From assembly GCA_955652345.1 (NCBI GenBank), contig CATPBV010000029.1, forward strand, positions 1 to 12,637: a DNA stretch of 12,637 nucleotides, given 5' to 3'. Position numbers and translations under genes: made by a program. Positions 5,918 to 11,914 of the stretch are shown here, in pieces; the first letter of the stretch is position 1; every line of letters begins with the position of its first letter. The notes under the pieces were generated by a model. That model saw only the letters and a list, made by a program, of their open reading frames with translations. It made no database searches and was not told where the DNA came from. Source of the stretch: an uncultured Solirubrobacteraceae bacterium (GTDB lineage Bacteria > Actinomycetota > Thermoleophilia > Solirubrobacterales > Solirubrobacteraceae).

Positions 5918-7144
5918 ATGCGCCGCGCGATCGTCAGCGGTGCTGTACTCGCGGCGGCGATCCTCGCCTTGCCGGCACGCGCGGGCGCCGTAGCCCCACC
6001 TCAGCTGAGCGTGAGCGCCGCGGCGCTGATCGAGGAGAGCACCGGACAGCGACTGTATGGCTCGAGCTCCCAGAGCGAGCTCCCGATCGCGAGCACCACC
6101 AAGCTGATGACCGCGCTGCTGACGCTCGAGCGTGTCCACCGCCTGTCGATCCAGTTCGTCCAGAACAACTACGTGCCGGCCCCGGTCGACTCGCAGATCG
6201 GCCTGCTTCCCGGACAGAGTATGAGCGTTCACGACCTGCTGATCGCACTGCTCCTCCCGAGCGCGGACGACGCTGCCGAGGACCTCGCCTACAACGTGGG
6301 GCGGGGCTCGGTCGCGCGGTTCGTGTCGATGATGAACATCCGCGCGCACCAGCTGCGTCTGGATCACACGCACTACTCGACGCCGATCGGCCTCGATACC
6401 CCCGGCAACTTCTCGACCGCCTCGGACCTCGTGAAGCTCGCCCGGTACGTCCTTCAGACGCAACCGTTCTTCCGCAGGGTGGTGGCGCTTCCCGCTGCGT
6501 CGCTGCGGACGGGTCCGGTCAGGTATGTCGTCAACCGCAACACGCTTGTTGGGCGGGTGCCTTGGATAAACGGTGTCAAGACCGGCCACACGCTCGACGC
6601 GGGCTACGTGCTGGTCGGCTCGGGGACACGGGGCGGGATGACGCTGATCAGCGCCGTGCTGGGGACCACGAGCGAGTCCGCGCGCGACTCGAACACGCTT
6701 GCGCTCCTGGGCTGGGGGTTCGCCCACTTCCATCTGCTCGAGCCGGTCCGTGCCGGCACCGTGATGGCGAGGCCAACGGTCCGGTATTCCCCCGGCAAAC
6801 ACGCGATCGTGATCGCCTCCAGCGACTACATCCGCGTGTTCGCCCGCTCGAGCCATGTCAGAGTCCGCGTCAAGGTACCGAGCGAGCTGGCCGGCCCGAT
6901 AGCCAAGGGCGCTCGAGTGGGAACGGCGTACGTGCTCCAGAACGGGCGCATCGTCGCGACGGTCCCGCTGGTGCTCGCGAGCGCGCTGCCCGCCGTCAGC
7001 CCGCTGACGATCGCCGCGGAATTCCTGTTGCGACCGGGTACCCTTCTCGCGGTGGGGCTCTTGATCTGTGCCGCGCTCGTGGCCGCCGCCTTATGGCGCC
7101 AACGCAGCAGGACCAGAGTACGCGCCGCCCGAGCGCTTCGATGA
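5918..7144 (+). CDS. D-alanyl-D-alanine carboxypeptidase (peptidase family S11, DacA-like)
   Basis: This low-molecular-weight penicillin-binding protein removes the terminal D-Ala of peptidoglycan pentapeptides outside the membrane. The 408-residue product has a signal peptide (MRRAIVSGAVLAAAILALPARAG), the serine motif S59-T-T-K62 in PIASTTKLMTA, the second motif as S115-A-D117 (PSADDAAEDLAYNVG), and K221-T-G223 in INGVKTGHTLDAGYVLVG. A C-terminal hydrophobic helix (~375-393, TLLAVGLLICAALVAAALW) followed by a basic tail anchors it. The second motif normally reads S-x-N, so Asp here is a variant. GTGAGGTAG just before ATG 5918 is a good ribosome binding site. The stop overlaps the kinase start (ATGA), implying translational coupling. 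S59 is the expected acylated serine and beta-lactam target. Confidence 0.93.
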   Translation: MRRAIVSGAVLAAAILALPARAGAVAPPQLSVSAAALIEESTGQRLYGSSSQSELPIASTTKLMTALLTLERVHRLSIQFVQNNYVPAPVDSQIGLLPGQSMSVHDLLIALLLPSADDAAEDLAYNVGRGSVARFVSMMNIRAHQLRLDHTHYSTPIGLDTPGNFSTASDLVKLARYVLQTQPFFRRVVALPAASLRTGPVRYVVNRNTLVGRVPWINGVKTGHTLDAGYVLVGSGTRGGMTLISAVLGTTSESARDSNTLALLGWGFAHFHLLEPVRAGTVMARPTVRYSPGKHAIVIASSDYIRVFARSSHVRVRVKVPSELAGPIAKGARVGTAYVLQNGRIVATVPLVLASALPAVSPLTIAAEFLLRPGTLLAVGLLICAALVAAALWRQRSRTRVRAARALR

Positions 7145-8100
7145 TCATCACCGTCACCCTCAACGCGGCGCTCGACAAGACCCTCGAGGTTCCGAACTTC
7201 ACCCCCGGCCGCAGGCACCGCACGGTCGACCAGACGACCATGCCGGGCGGTAAGGGAGTCAACGTCGCTCGCGCGATCAAGCGGCTGGGTCAGCCGGTGA
7301 TTGCCACCGGCCTTGCAGGCGGAGCCACCGGCACGCGGATCGTCGAAGCGCTCAACGACGAGGCGATCCTGAACGCGTTCGTCCGGATCCGCGAGGAGTC
7401 GCGGACCAACACCGCGGTCCTCGATCCCACCACCGGTATGCATACCGAGATCAACGAGCGCGGGCCCGCGGTGTCGGAGATCGAGTTCGAGCTGTTCGTC
7501 GAAAAGCTCCTGTACCTGGCAAAGGGAGCGAGCATCTGCGTGTTTGCCGGCAGCCTCCCCCGCGGCGTCCACGCCGACGTGTACGCCATCCTGATCCGCG
7601 AGGTCAAGCGGCTGGGGGTCATGACCATGGTCGACACCGAGGGGGACCCACTGCGGTTCGCGGTGCGGGCCGAGCCCGCCGTCGTGTCGCCGAACGAGCC
7701 CGAGGCCGAGGAGCTCGTCGGCCACGAGTTCAACGATCTCGACGACCGGGCGCAGGCGGTCGCCGAGATCACGCGCCTGGGAGCCTCGGAGGCGATCATG
7801 ACGGTCACCGACGGCTGCTACGCGCAGGTCCTCGAGGAAGGCGGCCAGGCCGCGTACCGGGTGCGAGTCTCCGAGCAGGAGCCGCGCTCGCGGATCGGAT
7901 CGGGCGACGCCTTCCTGGCCGGCTACATCGCCGCGCGTTACGGCGGGCGCTCGGCGGTCGATTGCCTGCGCTACGGGGTCGCTTGCGGGGCGGAGTCGAC
8001 GCAGCATTTCGGAGCGGGCGTCCTCGATCCGGGCAAGGTGGAGCGACTGCTGGGGGAGGTCGAGGCCGAGCGTCTGGGGGTCGGCGCCGAGATCGGGTGA
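7141..8100 (+). CDS. PfkB family sugar kinase (1-phosphofructokinase-like)
   Basis: This ribokinase-fold enzyme phosphorylates a sugar or sugar phosphate with ATP. From ATG 7141 the 319-residue product shows the hexose-phosphate kinase pattern: MIITVTLNAALDKTLEV at the start, MPGGKGVNVARAIKRLG (residues 34-50, PfkB signature 1), FAGSLPRGV, SPNEPEAEELVG, and RIGSGDAFLAGYIAARYGG (signature 2; G253-S-G-D256, with D256 the expected catalytic base). The opening resembles fructose-1-phosphate kinase (FruK) and tagatose-6-phosphate kinase (LacC) more than ribokinase; substrate is not decidable from sequence alone. There are no PTS fructose genes here. The ATG overlaps the carboxypeptidase stop as ATGA, and no separate ribosome binding site is needed or seen. 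Longer readings that extend upstream in this frame lie over the carboxypeptidase and are spurious. Confidence 0.9.
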   Translation: MIITVTLNAALDKTLEVPNFTPGRRHRTVDQTTMPGGKGVNVARAIKRLGQPVIATGLAGGATGTRIVEALNDEAILNAFVRIREESRTNTAVLDPTTGMHTEINERGPAVSEIEFELFVEKLLYLAKGASICVFAGSLPRGVHADVYAILIREVKRLGVMTMVDTEGDPLRFAVRAEPAVVSPNEPEAEELVGHEFNDLDDRAQAVAEITRLGASEAIMTVTDGCYAQVLEEGGQAAYRVRVSEQEPRSRIGSGDAFLAGYIAARYGGRSAVDCLRYGVACGAESTQHFGAGVLDPGKVERLLGEVEAERLGVGAEIG

Positions 8101-8160
8101 TCGCGCTTCGGAAAGGCCTCAATGAAGGGGGCGGTTGGGGCTCACGGCCGCGCGCCCTTC

Positions 8161-8183
8161 CGAATCGTGTGCATGACGCGTCA
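8161..8183 (-). repeat. GTCATGCACA repeat, copy 1 (inverted)
   Basis: Read on the minus strand, this 23-base copy begins TGACGCGTCATGCACAC. It matches copy 3 (8267-8289, plus strand) at 21 of 23 positions. The first 17 bases are identical, making a perfect inverted repeat 8167-8183 / 8267-8283 separated by 83 bases. TGACGCGTCA inside it is itself a 10-base palindrome. Confidence 0.85.
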
Positions 8184-8210
8184 CGCCACGTGTCTTCCGG
8201 GAAGCGTGCC

Positions 8211-8222
8211 GTGTCATGCACA
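8211..8222 (+). repeat. GTCATGCACA repeat, copy 2 (partial)
   Basis: GTCATGCACA occurs at 8213-8222, followed by AAT as in copy 3 but two bases shorter. The preceding bases (GCCGT) diverge from TGACGC of the other two copies. This copy can form a stem with copy 1: 8170-8180 with 8210-8220, then 8182-8186 with 8204-8208. Confidence 0.75.
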
Positions 8223-8266
8223 AATGGCGTGCGTAACACGGCAGACGTGGCGGCGGAAACGCAGCC

Positions 8267-8289
8267 TGACGCGTCATGCACACAAATCG
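8267..8289 (+). repeat. GTCATGCACA repeat, copy 3
   Basis: This plus-strand copy starts TGACGCGTCATGCACAC and differs from inverted copy 1 at two of 23 positions. Its core starts exactly 60 bases after the core of copy 2. It is 146 bases upstream of the guaB3 start. Confidence 0.85.
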
Positions 8290-8328
8290 CCCCGCTTCAT
8301 CGGGCCGTCAATCGCTCACCAACCGGCT

Positions 8329-8356
8329 CTGACGGGCGCGGTCCCACTGCTAGCAT
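8329..8356 (+). promoter_or_regulatory. Candidate promoter CTGACG-16 bp-TAGCAT upstream of guaB3
   Basis: CTGACG (8329-8334) matches the TTGACA -35 consensus at four of six bases and is followed after 16 bases by TAGCAT (8351-8356), a TANNNT -10. A start near 8363 would give a leader of about 70 bases before guaB3, or almost none before the 25-codon frame at 8367. It lies directly downstream of repeat copy 3, so the repeats could act as an operator for it. Prediction by eye only. Confidence 0.4.
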
Positions 8357-8422
8357 CGACCTGACGATGGCCCCAGCCCTCGTCAGCTTGCCGACCCTTC
8401 GCTTCGCGTCCGCCGCGCCCTC

Positions 8423-8428
8423 TAAGCT
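8423..8428 (+). promoter_or_regulatory. TAAGCT -10-like element immediately before guaB3
   Basis: TAAGCT fits TANNNT and ends six bases before ATG 8435, the spacing expected for a leaderless transcript. No Shine-Dalgarno precedes the ATG (CTCCCGGA). No good -35 is seen. It competes with the upstream promoter candidate at 8329-8356. Confidence 0.35.
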
Positions 8429-8434
8429 CCCGGA

Positions 8435-9637
8435 ATGGAAGTAGAGATCGGCCGCGGCAAGAAGGCCCGTCGAGCCTACGGGTTCGACGACATTGCGATC
8501 GTTCCCTCTCGCCGGACCCGCGATCCGGACGACATCGACATCAGCTGGACGCTCGGTCCCTATCGCTTCGAGCTCCCGCTCCTTGCCGCCGCGCTCGACG
8601 GCGTCGTCTCGCCGGAGACGGCGGGCATCATCGGCAAGCTCGGGGGGCTTGCAGTCCTCAACCTAGAGGGCATCTTCTGCCGCTATGAGGACGCCGATGC
8701 GGAGCTCGAGCGGATCGCGACCTTCTCCCGGGACATCGCCACACGGGAGATGCAGGACATGTATCGCGAGCCGGTCAAGCCCGAGCTGATCGCGCGCCGC
8801 ATCCGAGAGATCAAGGACCACGGCGTCGTCGCGGCCGCCTCGCTCACGCCGCAGAGGGTGCGCACTCACTACGAGGTCGCGCTCGAGGCCGGGCTCGACG
8901 TGCTCGTGATCCAGGGCACCGTGGTCTCGGCAGAGCACGTGTCCCGCGATGAGACGCGACCTCCGCTCAACCTGAAGGAGTTCATCCGCGAGCTCGCGCC
9001 GACGCCGGTCCTCGTCGGGGGCTGCGCCTCCTACCACACAGGCCTTCATCTGATGCGCACCGGCGCCGCCGGGGTGCTGGTCGGCGTGGGTCCAGGGGCG
9101 ATCTGCACCACCCGCGGAGTGCTCGGGATCGGCGTTCCCCAGGCGACCGCGATTGCGGACGTAGCCGCTGCCCGCTCGCAGCACATGCTCGAGACGGGCG
9201 ACTACGTCAAGGTGATCGCCGACGGCGGCATGCGCAACGGCGGGGATATCGCAAAGGCGATCGCCTGTGGCGCTGATGCCGTGATGCTCGGCTCGGCGCT
9301 CGCCCGCTCGTACGAGGCCCCGGGCCGTGGCTACAACTGGGGGATGGCCACGTTCCACCCTACGCTCCCGCGAGGCGCCCGCGTGGCGACGACCCAGAAC
9401 GGAACCCTTGAGGAGATCATCCGCGGTCCGGCGCGCGAGAACGACGGCACCTTCAATCTGATGGGCGGACTGCGGACGTCGATGGCGACTTGCGGGTACC
9501 GCGACATCGCCGAGTTCAACCGGGCTGAGCTGATGGTGGCCCCGGCGCTGCAGACCGAAGGCAAGCATCTCCAGCGCGAGCAGGGCGTCGGGATGGGCGC
9601 GACTGCGGCCGCCGCGGCGGTGGGTGTCGCCGACTAA
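8435..9637 (+). CDS. guaB3: GuaB3 family IMP dehydrogenase-related protein (no CBS domains)
   Basis: Members of the IMP dehydrogenase/GMP reductase barrel family act at the IMP-XMP-GMP branch. The 400-residue product opens with EIGRGKKARRAYGFDDIAIVPSRRTRD, the form typical of the GuaB3 branch. The usual pair of CBS domains is replaced by a short helical linker (residues ~80-125, NLEGIFCRYEDADAELERI...). The active-site loop reads GVGPGAICTTRGVLGIGVPQ with C224 as the expected nucleophile, and IADGGMRNGGDIAKAIACGADAVMLGSALA (D263 onward) binds the phosphate. Actinobacterial GuaB3 proteins I remember often lack this Cys, whereas IMP dehydrogenases keep it, so catalytic activity is plausible here. 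The guaA frame overlaps its 3' end. A canonical CBS-containing GuaB is probably encoded elsewhere, but that cannot be seen here. Confidence 0.9.
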   Translation: MEVEIGRGKKARRAYGFDDIAIVPSRRTRDPDDIDISWTLGPYRFELPLLAAALDGVVSPETAGIIGKLGGLAVLNLEGIFCRYEDADAELERIATFSRDIATREMQDMYREPVKPELIARRIREIKDHGVVAAASLTPQRVRTHYEVALEAGLDVLVIQGTVVSAEHVSRDETRPPLNLKEFIRELAPTPVLVGGCASYHTGLHLMRTGAAGVLVGVGPGAICTTRGVLGIGVPQATAIADVAAARSQHMLETGDYVKVIADGGMRNGGDIAKAIACGADAVMLGSALARSYEAPGRGYNWGMATFHPTLPRGARVATTQNGTLEEIIRGPARENDGTFNLMGGLRTSMATCGYRDIAEFNRAELMVAPALQTEGKHLQREQGVGMGATAAAAAVGVAD

Positions 9638-11285
9638 TCCCGCAGCGGACTTGGCTGAGCGCACCGCGGAAGCTGGCGCGCGGCCGGCCGCCGGCGCGAT
9701 CGACCTTGAAGGCGAGGCGCAGACCAGCGCGCGAGCGAGGCCGGGATCCGCGACCGAGGAGGTCGTGGTCCTCGATTACGGAGGTCAGTACTCGCAGCTG
9801 ATCGCCCGGCGGGTGCGCGAGTGCGGGGTGTTCTCGGAGCTCCTCCCGCATCACGTCGGCGTCGCCGAGGTGATGGGGCGCCACCCCAAGGGGATCATCC
9901 TGTCGGGCGGACCGGCCTCCGTCTACGAGCAGGGCGCGCCGCGCCTGCGGCGCGAGCTGCTCGACCTCGGGATCCCGGTGCTCGGGATCTGCTACGGGAT
10001 GCAGCTGCTCGCCCGCGAGCTAGGCGGCCGGGTGGAGGGCGCCGACGTCGGAGAGTTCGGGCGCTCGCAGCTGACGGTTGCGCAGCCCGGCCGGCTGCTG
10101 GCCGGAACCCCCGCGCAGCAGACCTGCTGGATGTCCCACCGAGACACGATCTACTCGTCGCCGCCGGGGTTCTCCGCGCTCGCGGCCTCGACCGCGTCGC
10201 CGGTCGCCGCGTTCGAGTCGGTGGAGCGCGGCGTCTACGGGATCCAGTTCCACCCCGAGGTGGTCCACACCCCATACGGCCAGCAGGTGCTCACCAACTT
10301 CCTGGCCGACGTGTGCGGCTGCGAGCGCTCGTGGAGCCCGAGCTCGGTGATCGAAGAGCAGGTCGCGCGCATCCGCGTCCAGGTCGGCGAGGGACGCGCC
10401 ATCTGCGGTCTCTCCGGCGGGGTCGACTCGAGTGTTGCGGCGCTGCTCGTCCACCGGGCGATCGGCGATCGGCTCACCTGCGTGTTCGTCGACCACGGGC
10501 TGATGCGAAAGAACGAGGGCGCTCAGGTGATCGCCGCGTTTGCCGACAACTTCCACGTTCCGCTCGTGGCCGTAGACGCATCCGAGCGTTTCCTAGCCCG
10601 GCTGAAGGGCATCACCGACCCCGAGGAGAAGCGCAAGCGGATCGGAGCGGAGTTCATCCGCGTGTTCGAGGAGGAGGCGGCCAAGCTCGAGGACGTCAGC
10701 TTCCTGGTCCAGGGCACGCTGTACTCCGACGTGATCGAATCGGGCGGCGGGACCGGCGCGGCCACGATCAAGTCACATCACAACGTCGGCGGCCTGCCAG
10801 ACGATCTCAAGTTCGAGCTCGTCGAGCCGCTGCGAGCCTTGTTCAAGGACGAGGTTCGCGCGGTCGGAGCCGAGCTGGGCCTCCCCGAGAGGCTGGTGTG
10901 GCGCCAGCCATTTCCGGGTCCCGGGCTTGCGATCCGGATCGTCGGCGGAGAAGCGACGCGCGAGCGACTCGAGATCCTGCGCGAGGCGGACGCGATCCTC
11001 CAGGACGAGATCCGCAAAGCAGGTCTCTATCGCGAGCTGTGGCAATCGTTCTGTGTCCTCCCGGACATCCGGGCGGTGGGCGTCCAGGGCGACTCGCGGA
11101 CGTACGGCCACGTGATCGCAATCCGTGCCGTCACCAGCGACGATGCGATGACGGCGGACTGGGCCAGGCTTCCCTACGACCTGCTCGAGCGAATCGCATC
11201 GCGGATGACCGGCGAGATCCGCGCGGTCGGGCGGGTCGTGCTCGACATCACGAGCAAGCCTCCCGGCACGATCGAGTGGGAATAA
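9624..11285 (+). CDS. guaA: GMP synthase (glutamine-hydrolysing)
   Basis: GuaA converts XMP to GMP using glutamine and ATP. The product, up to 553 residues, has all the parts. The class I glutamine amidotransferase domain (~47-235) has GICYGMQ with nucleophile C123 and FHPEV with H210 and E212. The ATP-pyrophosphatase domain has LSGGVDSSVAA (P-loop S264-G-G-V-D-S269) followed by FVDHGLMRKNE, VQGTLYSDVIESGG and SHHNVGGLPDDLKFELVEPL. The C-terminal dimerisation domain ends in KPPGTIEWE. Start choice is uncertain: GTG 9624 overlaps guaB3 by 14 bases and gives ~47 residues before VVVLDYGGQYSQL, longer than usual. TTG 9651 and GTG 9765 are in-frame alternatives, the last next to a GAGGAGG that is rather close. 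Overlap with guaB3 implies one transcript, coupling consecutive GMP-pathway steps. Confidence 0.95.
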   Translation: MSPTNPAADLAERTAEAGARPAAGAIDLEGEAQTSARARPGSATEEVVVLDYGGQYSQLIARRVRECGVFSELLPHHVGVAEVMGRHPKGIILSGGPASVYEQGAPRLRRELLDLGIPVLGICYGMQLLARELGGRVEGADVGEFGRSQLTVAQPGRLLAGTPAQQTCWMSHRDTIYSSPPGFSALAASTASPVAAFESVERGVYGIQFHPEVVHTPYGQQVLTNFLADVCGCERSWSPSSVIEEQVARIRVQVGEGRAICGLSGGVDSSVAALLVHRAIGDRLTCVFVDHGLMRKNEGAQVIAAFADNFHVPLVAVDASERFLARLKGITDPEEKRKRIGAEFIRVFEEEAAKLEDVSFLVQGTLYSDVIESGGGTGAATIKSHHNVGGLPDDLKFELVEPLRALFKDEVRAVGAELGLPERLVWRQPFPGPGLAIRIVGGEATRERLEILREADAILQDEIRKAGLYRELWQSFCVLPDIRAVGVQGDSRTYGHVIAIRAVTSDDAMTADWARLPYDLLERIASRMTGEIRAVGRVVLDITSKPPGTIEWE

Positions 11286-11310
11286 CGGGCGCGCGAGGAT
11301 CCGGCGTGCT

Positions 11311-11766
11311 CTAACCGGCGGTGCGGGCGAGGATCCGCCGGACGTGATCCGCCAGATCAGCCGGTAGCTCGCGCCGGGGAAACCACCTGACAGCCGCGAG
11401 CTCCCCCCGGTCCACCGTGATGTTCGAGTTGCGAAGCTCGGCCCGGAAGCAGTACATGGTGTCCCGGCGATGATGCATGTTGGCGAGCAGCCGGCCGAGC
11501 GGCACCCAGTCGTCGATCATGACCCCCAGCTCCTCACCCATCTCTCGCCGGGCGGCCTCGACCGGGAGCTCGCCGCGCTTCAGTGAGCCGCCCGGAAGGT
11601 CCCATCCGCGGTTGCCGTACGTGTGCTTCACGAGCAGCACGCGATCGCGATCGGTCAGCAGGCATTTCACCCCCGCGACCTCGGGGCGGCGCACGAACCA
11701 GTACCCCCGCAGGGCGGCGTAGGCGCTGCGGTAGGCGAGGCGCATGAGGGGGACCGGAAGCCGCAC
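11311..11766 (-). CDS. Nudix hydrolase
   Basis: Nudix enzymes hydrolyse nucleoside diphosphates linked to another moiety; the substrate here is unknown. From GTG 11766 the product has 151 residues, with a complete Nudix box at 60-82 (G60, E66, R74-E75, E78-E79, G81-V82 in GGSLKRGELPVEAARREMGE...). The preceding GVKCLLTDRDRVLLVKHTYG and GWDLPGG strands are typical of the fold. The catalytic Glu residues that bind metal are all present. ATG 11745 (residue 8) is the alternative start. Neither start has a ribosome binding site, but TACCCT (minus strand 11778-11773) ends six bases before GTG 11766, which suits a leaderless transcript. The frame stays open further upstream into the rplM leader, but those residues look unrelated. 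It is convergent with guaA and divergent from rplM. Confidence 0.88.
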   Translation of the reverse strand: MRLPVPLMRLAYRSAYAALRGYWFVRRPEVAGVKCLLTDRDRVLLVKHTYGNRGWDLPGGSLKRGELPVEAARREMGEELGVMIDDWVPLGRLLANMHHRRDTMYCFRAELRNSNITVDRGELAAVRWFPRRELPADLADHVRRILARTAG

Positions 11767-11867
11767 GCGCCGAGGGTACGAGGTCAAGGGGCGGCTGGTG
11801 ACCGGGGCGGGGTCCGCGCACCGGCGGGTGGCGAAACGCCGATCCTCTCGCTTTGCCGGCGATCTCC

Positions 11868-11873
11868 TATCAT
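11868..11873 (+). promoter_or_regulatory. TATCAT -10-like element for rplM
   Basis: TATCAT matches TATAAT at five of six bases. A start about seven bases later (near 11880) would give a leader of roughly 35 bases before the rplM ATG, consisting mostly of the hairpin at 11883-11903. No strong -35 is recognisable at 16-18 bases upstream. Confidence 0.45.
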
Positions 11874-11882
11874 TGCCCGCGG

Positions 11883-11903
11883 GCCGCGCGCCTGTCGCGC
11901 GGC
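11883..11903 (+). promoter_or_regulatory. Hairpin in the rplM leader
   Basis: GCCGCGCG (11883-11890) and CGCGCGGC (11896-11903) are perfectly complementary with a five-base CCTGT loop, giving an all-GC eight-pair stem, followed by TTGTGT. It ends 11 bases before the rplM ATG, covering the place where a Shine-Dalgarno would be; none is visible. It could be a ribosomal-protein leader that controls translation, or a weak attenuator-like stem. Ribosomal protein leaders are known before L13 in Bacilli; relation to those is not shown. Confidence 0.5.
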
Positions 11904-11914
11904 TTGTGTATGCC

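Larger units (their letters stand above)
8101..8434. other. Gene-free interval upstream of guaB3, rich in repeats
   Basis: Frames in this stretch give Arg/His-rich products without family features, and I see no gene longer than a 25-codon upstream frame. It contains TTCGGAAAGG (8107-8116) that can pair with CCCTTCCGAA (8155-8164) with one mismatch, just after the kinase stop and possibly part of a 3' end. It also contains three copies of a GTCATGCACA-core repeat and two candidate -10 elements, listed separately. It is the longest gene-free stretch in the window. Confidence 0.7.

Noticed and set aside
6562..7140. Upstream extension of the kinase frame inside the carboxypeptidase gene
   Set aside because: It is out of frame within a gene with the KTG motif; kinase homology starts exactly at MIITVTLNAALD (7141).
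6826..8007. Long minus-strand open frame (393 codons) opposite the carboxypeptidase end and the PfkB kinase
   Set aside because: It is antisense to two genes with intact catalytic motifs; composition is typical of a shadow frame.
8107..8164. Intrinsic terminator after the PfkB kinase
   Set aside because: The possible stem has a loop of about 38 bases, one mismatch and no following T-run.
8161..8289. CRISPR array interpretation of the three repeats
   Set aside because: There are only three copies, one is inverted and one partial, spacing is unequal (45 and 60 bases), and no cas gene is nearby.
8122..8364. 80-codon plus-strand frame in the repeat-rich interval
   Set aside because: Its product is His/Arg/Cys-rich with poor codon bias, and the frame simply reads through the inverted repeats.
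8663..9664. Long minus-strand open frame opposite guaB3
   Set aside because: Shadow of a conserved gene; no recognisable motifs or start signals.
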